DNA from: Trematomus loennbergii
Lineage: Eukaryota; Chordata; Actinopteri; Perciformes; Nototheniidae
Assembly: GCA_012861695.1 (NCBI GenBank)
Contig: JAAOOA010000033.1
Location: forward strand, 22,687,434-22,751,433
DNA length: 64,000 nucleotides
Direction of reading: 5' to 3'
The notes below the pieces were generated by a model. It saw only the letters and a list, made by a program, of their open reading frames with translations. It was not told the DNA's origin and ran no database searches. A program made the translations under genes and the position numbers. Positions 22,636-35,375 of the stretch are shown here, piece by piece; position 1 is the first letter of the stretch; each line of letters starts with the position of its first letter.

Positions 22636-23077
22636 TCTGGTGAGACCAGGTTGCCTGTTTCTCCCATTTGGAAAGAACAAGCCAACTCCTTCCTGTATCA
22701 ACTCCATTTTCTGAGCATCCTTTGAAACTGTGACTTTTCTGGTTCCCCTCCTCGTTTGGCTCTCACTTGCTTGAAAACCTCTGCCTCATCATCGTAATGC
22801 ATCCATCCTATTTCAACTTGTCGCATCGTCTTCTTGGCATTTTTTTTCACTGTTGGTTGGGAATGGTCTCCTTGGTTTTTTGCTGCTCTCCCCTTCATCA
22901 TTGGGTTTTCTTTTGGACAATTTACTTTTCAAGCGCTCAAAAAGCTTTGATTTTTGTTTTGTTGTGACTGTATTCCTTTCGCCTACAAAATCCCAACACT
23001 GCTAGGCGATCACCATATGATGGCAGAAAAGTCTTTAAGTCTTCATCTGTCATCAGCTGTATGGTGCTGGCATCGAT
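22609..23077 (-). pseudogene. Second coding exon of a SAM-like-domain protein, frameshifted at homopolymers
   Basis: The exon begins after a good acceptor (TTTTAAAACCATTTTAG on the minus strand, ending at 23078). In phase with exon 25115-25189 it continues IDASTIQLMTDEDLKTFLPS, then YGDRLAVLGFCRRKEYS, the second half of a SAM-like helical domain. Further on are a Lys-rich linker (KLFERLKSKLSKRKPNDEGE), VEIGWMHYDDE plus FKQVRAKRGG, and VTVSKDAQKMELIQEGV with LFFPNG. I recognise this layout from a multicopy family of uncharacterised teleost proteins; the function is not known to me. Three frame changes lie next to runs (A5/T5 near 22940, A8 near 22845, G4 near 22756). A stop at 22609 falls in a short inverted-repeat element. 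It is either a decayed gene or an intact one with homopolymer errors. Confidence 0.65.
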
Positions 23078-23099
23078 CTAAAATGGTTTTAAAAGAGAA

Positions 23100-25110
23100 A
23101 TCTTGATTATTGGCTTATCATTGGTTAAAATGTTTTCATAACGATCAACTGGAAGTCATTTATTTATAAGCTTTAATTGAATAATAAACAAATGACCAAC
23201 AAAATATTTAAATATGTTTGTAAATGATTAGGCGCTTAACATATCAACATTGTTTTGTAACTCATCTCAAACTCTAAGTAAATCATGAAATAATCATATG
23301 CAAATAAGATTTACAGTCAGCGAAGTTACTCACATGCAGGTAAAAAAGAGACGAGCAATTCCATGTGTTTAGGACGCATAAGTTGTGTACCCTGTGAACC
23401 ATAATAAACACACAAAATGGGCTATATGCAATGACTTAGACATCAAATCAGCAGAGGTTTTATGTTATTTAATGGGAAGAAGGTAAAATGGAATAGAAAC
23501 TCTGTATAGTTTTATGGATGTGTATTAGGTTCCTGCGGCTGTATAAACCATTTAGAAGAAAAAAAGCCTCTACAACCATATTCGGTAATGAACTGTGTTA
23601 CTTTCCTTTCTTTAGACATTCTTTTAAAATGTATTTTAACTGTTTTTAGGCCTTTTTTTTGCTTCATCATACAAATATCTTCACAGTCTGTCATTTCTTA
23701 TTAAATTCATACATATAATAATAAATACATGAACTACATTTAAAAAAGATCGTGAATAAATGATTAACTAAGTAAATAAATATACAAATTAATACGAATA
23801 CATGAAAACATGGAAAATTGAAAGAGCTGATGAATATGTGCATTATTTTAAATGTAAATAATAAAAAAGCCATCTAAAATAGAAATATAATTGTATGTCA
23901 CATTTGACAAATTAATGAATATATTTGAAGGCATATTATTTCTGTTGCTAGACTGTCAACGTGATTAAATTATCTTATTTTTCATCAATTACTGTAAAGT
24001 AAGCCAGCTCACATCAGTGATGTTTACATTTTTATGTCTTGTAACTTTCAGGGTCTATCAAAAGCATGGCTCATGACTAATACATGATGCATTTAATAAT
24101 TGCTTTTCCTTTGTAACAGCAGTGAAACTTGTATGTGTACATGGTGCATAGTTTAGATTGGGCGTAGGCAGTTTGAAACAGGTGAGAAAGATATACAATG
24201 ATATGCAACACATTAACGTGTTATTAAATTTTTTTTTGCTGTCTTTCCAAATGATTCAGTAATACATTTACACATTATTTACAAATGTTGTACAGAAGTC
24301 ATACATATTGTTAACTTTAAGACTTTGTTCATGCATAATAGTTTATACTTTAAATTAGCTTCTGCTAAATTATTCCATGTGTTATTTTATAACATCTATA
24401 CAATTATAAATAATGGTAATAATGTGTGAATTTTTTGGGCAATTTGGATTATTTTTCTATACCTTCTCCCCAAAAAAGAACATAAACCTCTTCTAAACTG
24501 ATGACCAAGTCATTTAATATGGTCCATATGCAAATGGTCCATTTATATTGTGTACTACAGTAAAGTAGGCTACAATGGTATGCCTTCTTAGCTACCAAGA
24601 AGGAGTTCCGGCCCCTTCTTTTTACCTGCCTGTGAATAACTTTACTGACAGGTCATAACATGTCTTACTTATTCACCATTTACAAATGATTTGATAATGA
24701 TTATTTCATGTTTGACAAAAGGTAACTAGATGTGTTATAAAACATTGTTATGTTAAGCACTTATTAAACATAGCAAAAAAGGTAAGGACATTTGTGTTGG
24801 TAGATTATTTCTTTGTTGTAACAATGCTTCTTGGCAATAAAATGTATACCGTTGGAAAGCCTGTTTATTTACCTTTCAAATGGTGCCACATTTGTGAGGA
24901 ACATCACATTTCCTTACTTTTTGTGCTTTGTTTATTATTTTACAAACATATCAACATGTTTTGTTGATTATTAAACCATTATCAAACTAATTCTTTACGA
25001 CTTCAGAATTATTGGTTTTACAAAGTTTGACCTAATAAATGTTATATTTTGAAGAAACAATGAAAGGGACAACAGTTTGGCTGATATACTGGTTATGCAT
25101 ATGCAATTAA
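23100..25110. other. Probable intron of the SAM-like gene; no other gene seen
   Basis: AT-rich, without long ORFs, TIRs or tandem arrays. A hairpin-like CTTCTTAGCTACCAAGAAGG lies near 24583. It separates two exons that join in phase 0. Confidence 0.5.
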
Positions 25111-25114
25111 GTAC

Positions 25115-25190
25115 CTTCTCATTCTCCAAGGTCTTTATTGTTTCCTCCGGAACATTTCTCTGCCTCAAGAAGTCACTTAAGGCATCCATC
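25115..25190 (-). CDS. First coding exon of a SAM-like-domain protein
   Basis: An acceptor-like ACTCACAG precedes GATGGATGCC, so the start ATG (25189) lies just inside an internal exon and an upstream non-coding exon is implied. The 25 codons read MDALSDFLRQRNVPEETIKT and LENEK, then a GT donor at 25114. The exon ends in phase 0 and the next in-phase exon (23077) continues the fold. The pattern of short hydrophobic helices fits the first half of a SAM-like domain. The gene is read on the minus strand, and its promoter should lie in 25.2-26.5 kb. Intact splice sites and an open frame make this exon look functional, although the following exon is frameshifted. Confidence 0.6.
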
Positions 25191-26480
25191 CTGTGAGTAT
25201 GCATTACAAGTAGTTCGTAGTTATCATAAAAAATAAACCATACACAACAAGAGATTGAGCTACAGATGAGCTATGAGTTTGTAAGGGAAGTGGGCATGTT
25301 TACTTTAGAGTATATAACTGCAGTCAAACCCTATTATGAAGTGCTCTATTGCATTACAATCTGTGACAGCGCCTGGATGGGCCAATAGTGTTTACTTTGT
25401 AAACCGAAAAGTATACAAAGATTCAAGTGACAACATTGTCTGTATTGTAAAATCATGAGGTATATTGTATATCCAATTTGGTTTTGCTATTTTAACAATA
25501 GTACAGGCCGACATTTGATAATGCAGTCATATAGTGTTGAATGAGCTAATGAAGTATGCATACTGTAAATATAGTTTTGTATGGATGAATTCAGCACTCA
25601 ATTTAAAACATCACCAGCTAATTTTACAATTTAGTCTCCTTTTGCCATATATGCCATCCTGTTTTAATCCTGAAAACAAGACAATAGGCACAAACCATCT
25701 AATTGCAGATGGGCTGGGAAACAAAATCTGGAGCACCTGAAAGCCAAAGGAGAAAGCTTCCGACTTAAACAAGTTATGTTTTTACTCTTGGCACAGGCGT
25801 AGTACGTGTGTGTACATTCACAGTGGACATAATGAACACGTAAAAAACGCTGTATGTGTACGGTCGCTTATGTGAATTTAAAATGTTATTCCTCAGAAAA
25901 TAAATGTCCTGTAGTATCGTCCCGGTGCACTCCGGCAGCACTGCACATGGAAACGCAGGAGCCCGCAGCAGCTGTGTCACAAACTCACAACTTTATATAT
26001 AGGATAGTCTACAACGCCTTCATCTGAACTCATAATATATATTTAATTGACGAGTAAGAACCTAACGTAGGCTATGGCTTATGGATAGGTAAACGGACAT
26101 TTGCAAGCTTGAACATGTTTTAAATAACCATGGTGGAGCTCCCTATGTCTCTAGCACAGTATCAATGCACATTATCTTGCTCGCCACAGAATGCTGAGCT
26201 GACCTGTTTGAAACGTTTCTCCATTTACTATATGGTAAACGGTACGAATCCTGTCAAAATGTAGTCAAAAGCAAAAACTCTCCCTAATTAATTGACCCAT
26301 ACAGTGTGCATCGTTCAGAGGCTTCGATCCGCTTCAAGTTATGCATAAGTGCCATATGCCCTAGCGAACTTGTAGCACAGTATTAATTGCATGCAAACTG
26401 CAGTTCGCTGTGTTTACCTTTTAACACCAGCAAAACAACAACTATAGTACTCACGCACATAGGCGGCGCGTGAGGCTCAG
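25191..26480. other. Upstream region of the SAM-like gene; no gene seen
   Basis: No supported ORF or repeat structure. A non-coding first exon and promoter may lie here, but I cannot place them. Confidence 0.4.
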
Positions 26481-26685
26481 GTTTGGGAAGGCTAAATAAC
26501 TTTTTTTACCTGAGGCTGCCCGCCTCCGGCGTCGATAGAAAAGAGATCAACTCAGTGAAAGCACCGCCTGCTGACCAATCAGAGCCTGATGTCATGCGGT
26601 ACCCGGAACGAAATGGACCAATCCCGAAGAGCTATGGCCACACCAGCGGCGCTGGCCGCACCCTCTGCCAGCCTAACATTTACTG

Positions 26686-26993
26686 TTGGAAGCTCTGGTT
26701 CAGTTCACAATCGATCCAGTCATGCCACTGCCAAGGACCTGTTTCCTGAAATGTGAGGAGAAATCTGAGCTGTTTGTCCTACCGACGGAAGAACCACGAC
26801 GAAGTCAGTGGTTGAAATTTCTTTTTAACACTGTTCCTTCAGAGGTTCGAAGAACCGGCATTTCACAGACGAAAGCTTCCAAAACATTGCCCAGTTTGAG
26901 GCCGGATATGCACAGCATTTGAAACTGAAGGACGATGCTATTCCTAGTTTGTTTGGACCGTTTGGAGCAGGGGAAGATTCGGGTACACAACCT
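26686..26993 (+). pseudogene. THAP-domain exon of the Kolobok-like element (copy 2)
   Basis: Same exon as in copy 1, on the plus strand. RTCFLKCEEKSELFVLPTEE and RRSQWLKFLFNTVPSE are followed in another frame by HFTDESFQNIAQFEAG and DDAIPSLFGPFGAGEDSGTQ, then a consensus donor GTAAGT at 26994. It carries the same frame change as copy 1 before the HF block, so the break predates both copies. No catalytic region follows. It would give at most a truncated DNA-binding domain. Confidence 0.75.
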
Positions 26994-27145
26994 GTAAGTT
27001 TGCATTGTTATTTGTGTATTTATCAAACAAGACTGTTTAAATGTGTAAACTGTGTTGGACTGCTAAGCCATTGACACAGTGCTAACTGTGCTAACTAAGT
27101 TGCTAGCGTTTACATATATCAACTCTAATATCAGCAGATGGCCTT

Positions 27146-27967
27146 TGTTGGAGCAGAACACCTATGGTGGTGGCTGATAGCCCGCGCCGTTCGTTGGATG
27201 AGGCTGATCTCTATTTAATAAAGAAAGGAATTGAAAACACCGGAATCAAAAGTTATAACAATTATCTGAGTTTACTCTGGTAGGAAACAAAACACGTATA
27301 CAAGTTTTACAGAGTACTCCGGACTTCAGGCTTGTGATGCGGTTTACAGGTAGACAGACCAGCCTTCAGGAAACGAGAAGTACGGACTTCAGGTTTGGGA
27401 TGCGGTTTACACGTCTCTAGACCAGCCTTCAGCAAACCAGAAGTATTTTTACATACAAAAACAACAGTATTTATATCCATATTTTGGGGCAGAGATGTGT
27501 CGACTCTTCCTTCCCATTTTACTCCGAAGCGAATCAGAGAGTCCGTGGGGAGGAGCTGTGTGAGCTGCTCACATCCCCAGGTGTTTTTATGGTTGGATTC
27601 ACTTCTGGTCGGGTTCAATACAGCGAATCAGAGTTCTGACCAGAACGTGAGATTCTAAGGTTCCACAAGGTCAAGTCAATCTTATCTCTGCACCGGTATT
27701 CACTCCCTTATTTTCCCAACGACTATTTCACACAAACTGTTACTCTCAGATAACCAAACATTGTACATAGATATAATGAGCCCAGAAAGAACATAATGAT
27801 ACCCAGAAAGAACCTTGAAAAGAACATGTGTGTATGTGTGTGTAACAGGATCTCTGGGCAGTGAGTTGTAAGTGAGAATATTATTTTCTATATATGTGAT
27901 TACTTAAAACAGTTCAAACAATACATGTTTACTTCAATACAGTTTAGAATCATATCTTTTTACTTCA
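27146..27967 (-). mobile_element. Solo LTR inserted in Kolobok-like copy 2
   Basis: TGTTGGAG...TACTTCA on the plus strand, the inverse of the LTR at 13831-14742. It is flanked by an exact 4-bp duplication, CCTT (27142-27145 and 27968-27971). Copy 1 of the host element (20715-20745) has the uninterrupted sequence with one CCTT, so insertion and ends are proven by comparison within the window. Confidence 0.92.
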
Positions 27968-28982
27968 CCTTGCATACATGTATCTCATAGCAGGAGAATG
28001 TCTGCATTCACACACAAAATACCTATTGACAGAATACTCCGGGTGATTTGCCGTGCGGTCAGTCGCGAAACGTAATTACATTATAGCTGGCGCAGCGTGT
28101 ATGCTACCGATCTAACCGACGGAGCTAGACATGGGTTTGGTCGGAAAAACATTTGTGTTATGCTACGTTGCTAGTGTTTAAATATATCAACTACAATGTC
28201 AGCAGATGGCCTTACATGTTTGTCATGGCAGGGAATGTCTGCAGTCACACACACGGAATACTCATACAGTATACTCCGGGTGATTTACCGTACATTGTGA
28301 CAGTACATGTACATACTGCATGTATAGCTAACGACGCTAGCTGTATGCTAGCGCAAAACAATGTATTCATGCAAGTTACAATGTAAACCGAACGTAGCAG
28401 AATACCCGTATAAGATTGCAATTATAAACACGTTATTGCTAGCCTAATATGAACCACTAGCTTTTGTTCATAGTAGTTTTATTACACTACATTATAGTTG
28501 CCGTTCCTCCGAGCTAGCGTTCATATCGTGTTAGCTACCAAAGTAAACAAGAAAGCTAGGTTAGCATATTAGCTGGCAAGCTGTTCATTAGATAGATCCA
28601 CACTCCTACCACAACTACTACTAACGAATCTAAAACAACTAAGTTTCTCTAATATTTTGTGATTTGCATTTGATTTCGTCCAGCCAGATCCTGGCGGACA
28701 ATATATGACGGGGACGGGACTACTACTACTGAGGCCTCGTCCTAAAAAGCACCGGCTGCGCCCAGGCAAGATGCGGGGAGGAATGGATGATATACCGTGT
28801 GTATATATGTATATTCATTTTGTACATTTCTAAAAATAAAGTTTAATGGAAATACTTAGTAGGCCTATCCTTTCTTCCCTGAATTATTTGCTCCTATAAC
28901 ATATCATTCATATATAGCAAACCATGATTTGATTTCTCATCAAACAGTAGTAGTTTATTACAGGTAAAAATAACTTACTCTT

Positions 28983-29261
28983 TGTTATGACCGGCTCGTA
29001 GGCCACAACGGAAAGACAAGGAGACATACACAAGTTTACAAAACCACGGCACATTTATTGTGGTAAATGCAGAGATAGGTGGTCGATGGGAGAGAATCGC
29101 CGAGCCGCTTTGGAGAGAGACGGGCCGCCGGTGACTCCGGCAGCTGGGCTTAATAGCACCTCGGCTACGGAGGTGTCCGTGATCGCGCTGATTAGCCTCT
29201 TCAGCTCCACCCCACCGTAAGACCTGCAACACACCTGCACAAAGGCCCTGGGGCCGTCACA
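28983..29261 (-). mobile_element. Second solo LTR inserted in Kolobok-like copy 2
   Basis: TGTTATGACCGGC...GGCCGTCACA is flanked by CTCTT on both sides (28978-28982 and 29262-29266). The empty site is in copy 1 near 19386-19396 (TATAGAAGAGTAAG). On the minus strand an AATAAA signal lies about 80 bases before the 3' end, fixing the orientation. It is unrelated to the LTR at 27146. Confidence 0.92.
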
Positions 29262-30265
29262 CTCTTCTATAACAACAGTTGTAGGTACAGTTCGGTTAGT
29301 TAGCGTATAAAATATACGGCTGTACCGACGCCATTATAAGACTGATGTTCCGCTGAGAGCAGCCGAAAAAAGCGAGCGGAGCCTCTCTGGTGGTTGACTA
29401 ATCAGAACAGAGTGGCCGAGCTGACCAATCGGAGCACACTAGGCTCACAGGGAGGGGGGGGCAAGAGCTCCAACGAGTCGTTTAGTGGAGAGAGTGAATA
29501 CTGCTGAATACACATACTTGACAGAGATGCTGTATGCGAAACCAATGTGAGTTTGGAAAATTGCACAGTATAAATCTATTTTAGTATACCTCAACAATGT
29601 AATTATGATCAGTGGAAATGGCCATGACATGGCCCTTTAAATCTATCAAGTCATATTACAGGATAAAGGAAATATGCCAACGTGTCGCACTTATCATTCA
29701 TATCAATCAGATCATCGATCATATAATATCATAATATATCATATATTTCCTTATCCGAGTCAGCTTCTCGGCCGTATCTGGCCGTGCAACACTTACATTG
29801 TCACATACTGTATGCAGAAGTAATATTTTAAGCAACACATTAAGTTGACGAAAACACTCAACTCAAATGTAATTAAAGTCAGATCCACTCGTGTCTTAGA
29901 CGGGGCAGTGATATCATAAACCTGTTGTACGCTTTCAAACACTCGTAGTTTATTTATTTTTTAACCAGTTGTTCTATATTCACCTTGCAGGTGCAACTAT
30001 GTAGCTTTTATCCTGGATTATATGTTTAAGTCATGGATGTTTAAAGTTCATATTTGTCTAATATTAGTTTACTTTTCATTAATGAAGTATGACGCTGCGC
30101 TGTCAGAACACTTGTCCCTGTTTGTGATTGGTCAAATGTTGCTAACCCCGCCCCTTTCACGGAACGCGCTCTCAGATGGAGAGAGAAACCCTGGCTTGAT
30201 TTACCGAGTTGATAACCAGCGTCGTAGGACCGCTTAGCGAGATCTCGTTTGTTAGGGTTAGTTAA

Positions 30266-31396
30266 CCTGTTAAGCACCGAGCCTGTATTTCATGTTTCAG
30301 GCTCGAAAATGACATTCCCAAAACAAATGACTACAACTTAACTTCTAAAAGGGTTATATGAATAATTTTTTATCAAAGCAAGGTTACATCTGTGAGTTGG
30401 ATGTAGAAGTGTCAGAATCAATATAAATGTTTTTTATTTAAAGAAAATTCAGATTTTACATAGTAAAAAACTGTAAATTATAGTGTCCGTCCAAAAATTA
30501 TTTTTTACAGATAGTGAAAACTACCCTTGGATGATGGGTTAGTAGACTAAAAGCTTCAGGAATCCAAAGTACAACATATAATAAGTACCCTGTATCAAGA
30601 TTGATGCAAACAAGTGAAATTTGACCTTTTTAGAGAGATTTAGCCAAAAACCCCCACTTCTGGGGTCATTTGGGTGGATTTGACCTATCTCTGGCCCCCT
30701 TACTCGTTGGGATTGTTGACACACCTTTCTGACCGTTAGAGCCAATAGAATCGAAGGGGAGGCCCACTCACACACTCATTGTAAGAGAAAAGGTGGGGGC
30801 TACGCGTCTAGAAATGAAACTATTTTTGCAGATTTTGTCCTTCTGGAGTTTGGAAATTAAAAAGCCGTTTTATTGCTTATGGATTATCAGAAATAATTTC
30901 AAAGAAGGCACAGATACATAGGATGAACCTATGGATTAACTGCAGTATCGTTTTTTTATCGTTTGAATGCCATTGAAGACCAGTTTTGACCAAGGTAAGC
31001 CATGTTAGCGTTTCTAGCTACCTAGCTCCACATGTTATGATGTACGCTTTCGTTTATAGCATCGCGAATGTTTATCACTGAGTGTTGAGGAGGGCACCCA
31101 CAGATTCAGTGTCTCCAGGACACCAAAACGAGTGGTTGGCTTTGCATCTAGGATAAGTAATAAGGGAGTTATGAGTGAGTTTAAGTGCCGTTTCAGGTTA
31201 ATTTTTTTCGCTCGTGGCTAATTCAGAGGCTGAGTGCTAGCATTGTGGGTTTTTTTTGGAAAAAAAAATTAAAAAGATCAGTTAGCTGAGTTTTTTCCCG
31301 TTACATGGATATAAAACATTCATAGTTTATTAAATATTACATTCCTTAGACGTTGTTTCCTGCAAATAACGTGTTTTTCGGGCCGTGCGTAACAGG
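30266..31396. mobile_element. piggyBac-like non-autonomous element
   Basis: The ends CCTGTTAAGCACCGAGCC (left) and, read inward, CCTGTTACGCACGGCCCG (right) are imperfect TIRs. They are flanked by TTAA (30262-30265 and 31397-31400). CC-starting TIRs plus a TTAA target suit piggyBac. No transposase ORF is visible. It sits inside the copy of the TIR element described at 26546. Confidence 0.75.
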
Positions 31397-31455
31397 TTAA
31401 GACAAGTCAAACATATCCAGGGTCTGTTGAACTGACTTCGTAGAACAGGGCACAG

Positions 31456-33830
31456 GTGGCTGCATAGCAGCGCTAATGTCAAAGACACAAACATTATACA
31501 TTATATTTTATTTTACCAGATGCGACAAAAATATTTGGGAAGGCTTAGCCTTCCCTAGCCTACAGTACCCGCAGCCCCTGCTCATGCACATTATTGTAAA
31601 GAAATTGCTGAACAGGAGTTTTTAATCAGTCAATTTAGTCAGTTAAACCCAGTAAGCTAACACTACACGAAATATAGCAATACAATATGTTAGACACCTA
31701 GGCCTACCTCGAGTCAGTTCGGCCATCCAAACGGTCGGTGCATGCTATATTTAACGTTTATCTATTTAACATTAGGCCTATACAGTAACATTACTTCACA
31801 TGTTACCTTTTTAACAGTAGATGATACCTTCATGAAGCGTGTGGCAAGAGCAAAAACAATGTTCTTTCAGGTGTGCTCCAAAATCAAGATTGCTTACAGC
31901 TAGTGTATTCCTTTGACTTGCTGGTAGTTGTCTTAAGTCATTATAATGAGATAGCTAAGTCAATATAATGAGATACCTAAGTCAATATAATGAGATAGTA
32001 AGTCAATATAATTTTTTTTCCTGTGGCGCAAACAGGCTTCCATACTATGTGCCTGTAGCGCAAACAGGCTTCCATACTTTCCCAATAAGGCAATGGGAAA
32101 AAGTATTTTTGGGCCCAAGTTGTAGTACTGCCGTTTGGCCACTAGAAGATTTGCTTCAACGTCTGCCGCACTTCATGGGGGCTTTTGCAGGATGCTAAAA
32201 GTAGTGATTCTGACTGGTTGGGCGGCACCACTCTCTCCATAGAAACACAACATCAGCGCACAGCCATTTTACCATGTATCATGTGTACAGAGCTTTGAAG
32301 CCCTCTTCCTTCTCACTGTACAAAACATTTGAACAGAAAACATTCAAAAAACTAAAACACATGTACATCTGCAGGTTGCCAGAACAGATTCTGTCTGGGA
32401 ATAAAGCTCAAAGGGTCGGCTTTATCATTTGCAATTTAAGCTAGACTCATTACAAATTGTTAAGCCTTGGCTCACCAGTGTGAGCATTTATGGTGTTCGT
32501 CAGAACTTCCCGAAAATATTTGGCTGATAATCTCTACCCTACATCAACCCCTGCCCTTATTGCCCGTGTGTACAGTTGCTCTGCATGCTCAGCTGTGGGG
32601 AACTGTTGAGCAAAACAGAATAACTCCCTTTTTTAATTTCTTTGAAGTTGATTAATAATAAGAGGATGCTGAGAGACTGAAAAATATCTTCTGTAGCACA
32701 CAGACAAAAAGATATAAGTAGAAAGATATCATCATAAATCATCAGCGTGCCATTAATCTTCTCACTACTCTCTGGGGGTAACACACCGCCAGGTTCAGAA
32801 GCAGAGCCGTATTAATTCAGCACATTAAAGCGACTGCTCTTTAAAGTAAGAACTAGAAGATTTACTTCATCATCACAGCAGCCAAACTGAAGAACTAATG
32901 CTCAGCTATCCTGTTATTGAAATACAGCTGACCACGATCATTTCTAATAAAACTCATTTAAATGTGTTTTAAATAGTTTTTGGAAATTATATGAAAGAGC
33001 TTATGAGAAAAACAACACCCGTAGATAGATGACGTCTTTTTTTCAAGTGTGTTGCCGGGGAACACACCACCTTGTTTCTTTGAGTAATTGTTAGTTGTTA
33101 GGATAGGAAATAGAAATCAACTAGGAGGAAATAGTGCTCGCCATTTGTGATTGTGTGTTGCTGCAGTATTTTGGTAAAACAAAAGCTCATACCATTCTCA
33201 GCAACATATTTCAGCCTGAGGGGAGTTAAGAGGTGGATGTTCTCAAAGATGAATCATTCCAGAAATACACAAGAATGAAAGTTATCAAACTGAGCTGAAG
33301 GTAGAACAGGTCACACATTTTAATTACCTGTTGATTGGGATCAACCTAAGCCTCTCCTTTGTGGATTACATGTTTAAAAGAACAAAATGCCTCTATTAAA
33401 ACCACATCAAAACAAAGCTCTGCTTGCAATGCTCACATCAAATAAACCAATCATAATGCAATTAAGACAGTAATGCAATCATTATTTTCACAGCGCATAT
33501 CAAATCTGTTTCTATTGTATTCTCTGTCTTATTTCGTCACATATGAACGCTTTCTAAGCTCTACAAACAATCATGCTGTGCTACAGTAACTTATGGCATG
33601 TGTCTTTGGAAAAACTGCTGAAAATACTTATCCATCCGATCCGTACCGATAAATCAATATCACTGCAAATCAGTGAGGATCAATATCACTGCAAACTAGA
33701 GAATGCAATTCCTGAAGAAATTGCTAGTGGAATGCTTTATGCTGAAAAGTTGATGCTATGCTGAAATGTAATGTGTAAGAAGAAAGTGAAGAATTTAGAT
33801 TGAAATGATACATGAACACTGGGGGCTTGA
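31456..33830. other. No gene seen; contains short tandem repeats
   Basis: Three to four units of AAGTCAATATAATGAGATA lie at 31932-32010, and a duplicated GCGCAAACAGGCTTCCATAC at 32026-32077. The rest is AT-rich, with no supported exon. Confidence 0.6.
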
Positions 33831-33835
33831 ATGTG

Positions 33836-33870
<35 letters not shown>

Positions 33871-33890
33871 TCCTTCCTTCCTTCCTTCTA
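33836..33890. repeat. (TGCC)n(TTCC)n microsatellite
   Basis: About eight TGCC units pass into about five TTCC units. Confidence 0.95.
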
Positions 33891-34072
33891 TTTGAAGGAT
33901 GCTACGTCATCGAGTGCCGCCGAAGGACTGTTCCAATCTCCAGCATATTTGGAATTCCACCGAGGCCGCGTACTTGGTTTGGGGGAAATTTCGAGGCTGC
34001 ACATGGGTAGACTTCGCGTCCTTAAAATCCCCACAATGCTTTGCGCATGGACCAATTTCCCCAAATCTGTGA

Positions 34073-34636
34073 AATTTCAAAACGTGAAGCATGTCAAGGA
34101 AGTTGAGTATCTGAAGTGTACTTTCGGGTTAATAATGTGGCCTTTTTGGCAGATTAACTAAAGGTGTGCGGCTGCTGCTGTGAGGAAATATCAGCCTGAA
34201 ATTACAATGGGTTTTAATGGAGACATGTTGAACGTTTTTGTCACTTCATGCCCTCAGAGGCATTTGCTTAATTATTTGTCATTTTTCAAGCTACGAGATG
34301 TTTCCCTACGTTTGTCATGAAAAATTATGTCTCAGGAATGTAGAGTTTGGGATTATGGCAGTTTTAAAAAAAAATATGAAGGCAAATTTCAAGATTTCCT
34401 ACACTCTAGCTGTTAAAGTTAAATTTTAAAAATGTGATGTATCTCTGGAATTATGAAAGTTATGAATGATAAAAGTAATAGCCTGCGATTCCCGACCGAG
34501 CTGAACGTTTTGATGTTTGAACGGAGTTTCTGCAATGTTGAATGTTGGAGGAGAAGAGGGCCAAAATAAGTCGGCGGAATAATAAACTTTTTGTCCGTAG
34601 CATAACATATAGTTGGAATGCTGTATCAGCATTCCA
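34073..34636. repeat. Interspersed repeat with terminal hairpin (copy 2, inverted)
   Basis: Inverse of 8005-8850, ending in the hairpin GGAATGCTGTATCAGCATTCC. About 280 bp shorter than copy 1 through internal deletion. Confidence 0.78.
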
Positions 34637-34639
34637 CTA

Positions 34640-35375
34640 AATTAGTGAGGAGGGGCCTTGCAACATTATAAAAAAAGATGTAATATAGTTCATGAATATA
34701 TTGTGAACATCTGGCATATGTATTAATTGTCACATCATTTTTTTAAGCTGCCATCATGAGACCTTACTTTCTGCTTTCTTGCAGCCCTCCCTCTCAAAAA
34801 ACTCACACACTCTCTTGGCAGTGTGTGTGTCGTGTGTATGAGGCTTCTGTTTTTATCTGGAGGGAGTCAGGGGATAGGGAATGAGCCTGAAGAGATCGAA
34901 AGAAGTGCCAAAATAAGTTTATAGGTGTTGATTAATGGATGATGCCATCAAACACTCTGATCAAGATGGTTGAACTATCCCTGATGTTATTTCGTGTTAT
35001 GTGTATATACTAGGCAGGTAATATCGTGTAAGAACTGACTTTGAAACATAGACTTGATGTAAAAAATAAACCCTAACCCGAACCCAATGTGATTGAGTTC
35101 GTGGAAAAACTAATTGGTAGTGACCTGTTCATCGCAAGGTAGCCATACCCCAGAAAACAACTGCATTCTCTCAATGAAAATTGTTTAAATTATAAAACAT
35201 ACATAGAGTAAAAAAATATCTGCAATCTGTAATCCAGGGATTCAATTAATTACAATTTGAATAATTAGTCAAACTTCAAAAGGATACCACCTTACAGAGT
35301 ACTAGACTAGAGTGATCACACTGGTTATTGTCTTACACATCAAAGAGATACAATAAAACCCCTGTAATGGTATGT
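34640..35375. other. No gene seen
   Basis: AT-rich, no supported ORF or repeat ends. Confidence 0.45.

Larger units (their letters stand above)
26586..29636. mobile_element. Kolobok-like DNA transposon, copy 2 (inverted, left end truncated)
   Basis: Inverted relative to copy 1 (19009-21488). The intact terminus (...CCATGACATGGCCCT, ending 29636) is flanked by TTAA at 29637-29640. The other end starts abruptly at GATGTCATGCGGTACCC and has lost its TIR and some host bases. It contains the THAP exon and two solo LTRs (27146-27967 and 28983-29261), both absent from copy 1. A stretch around 28165-28300 repeats 27100-28090 sequence. Confidence 0.85.
26546..31455. mobile_element. Inverted partial copy of the TIR element 6058-7151, expanded by nested insertions
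   Basis: 26546-26585 (AGAGATCAACTCAGTGAAAG and on) matches the inverse of 6940-6985. 29641-30261 and 31401-31455 match the inverse of the rest, down to ACTTCGTAGAACAGGGC, a degenerate terminal repeat. Between these lie the Kolobok-like copy 2 (26586-29636) and a piggyBac-like element (30266-31396). Its other end is missing to the left of 26546. Confidence 0.75.
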
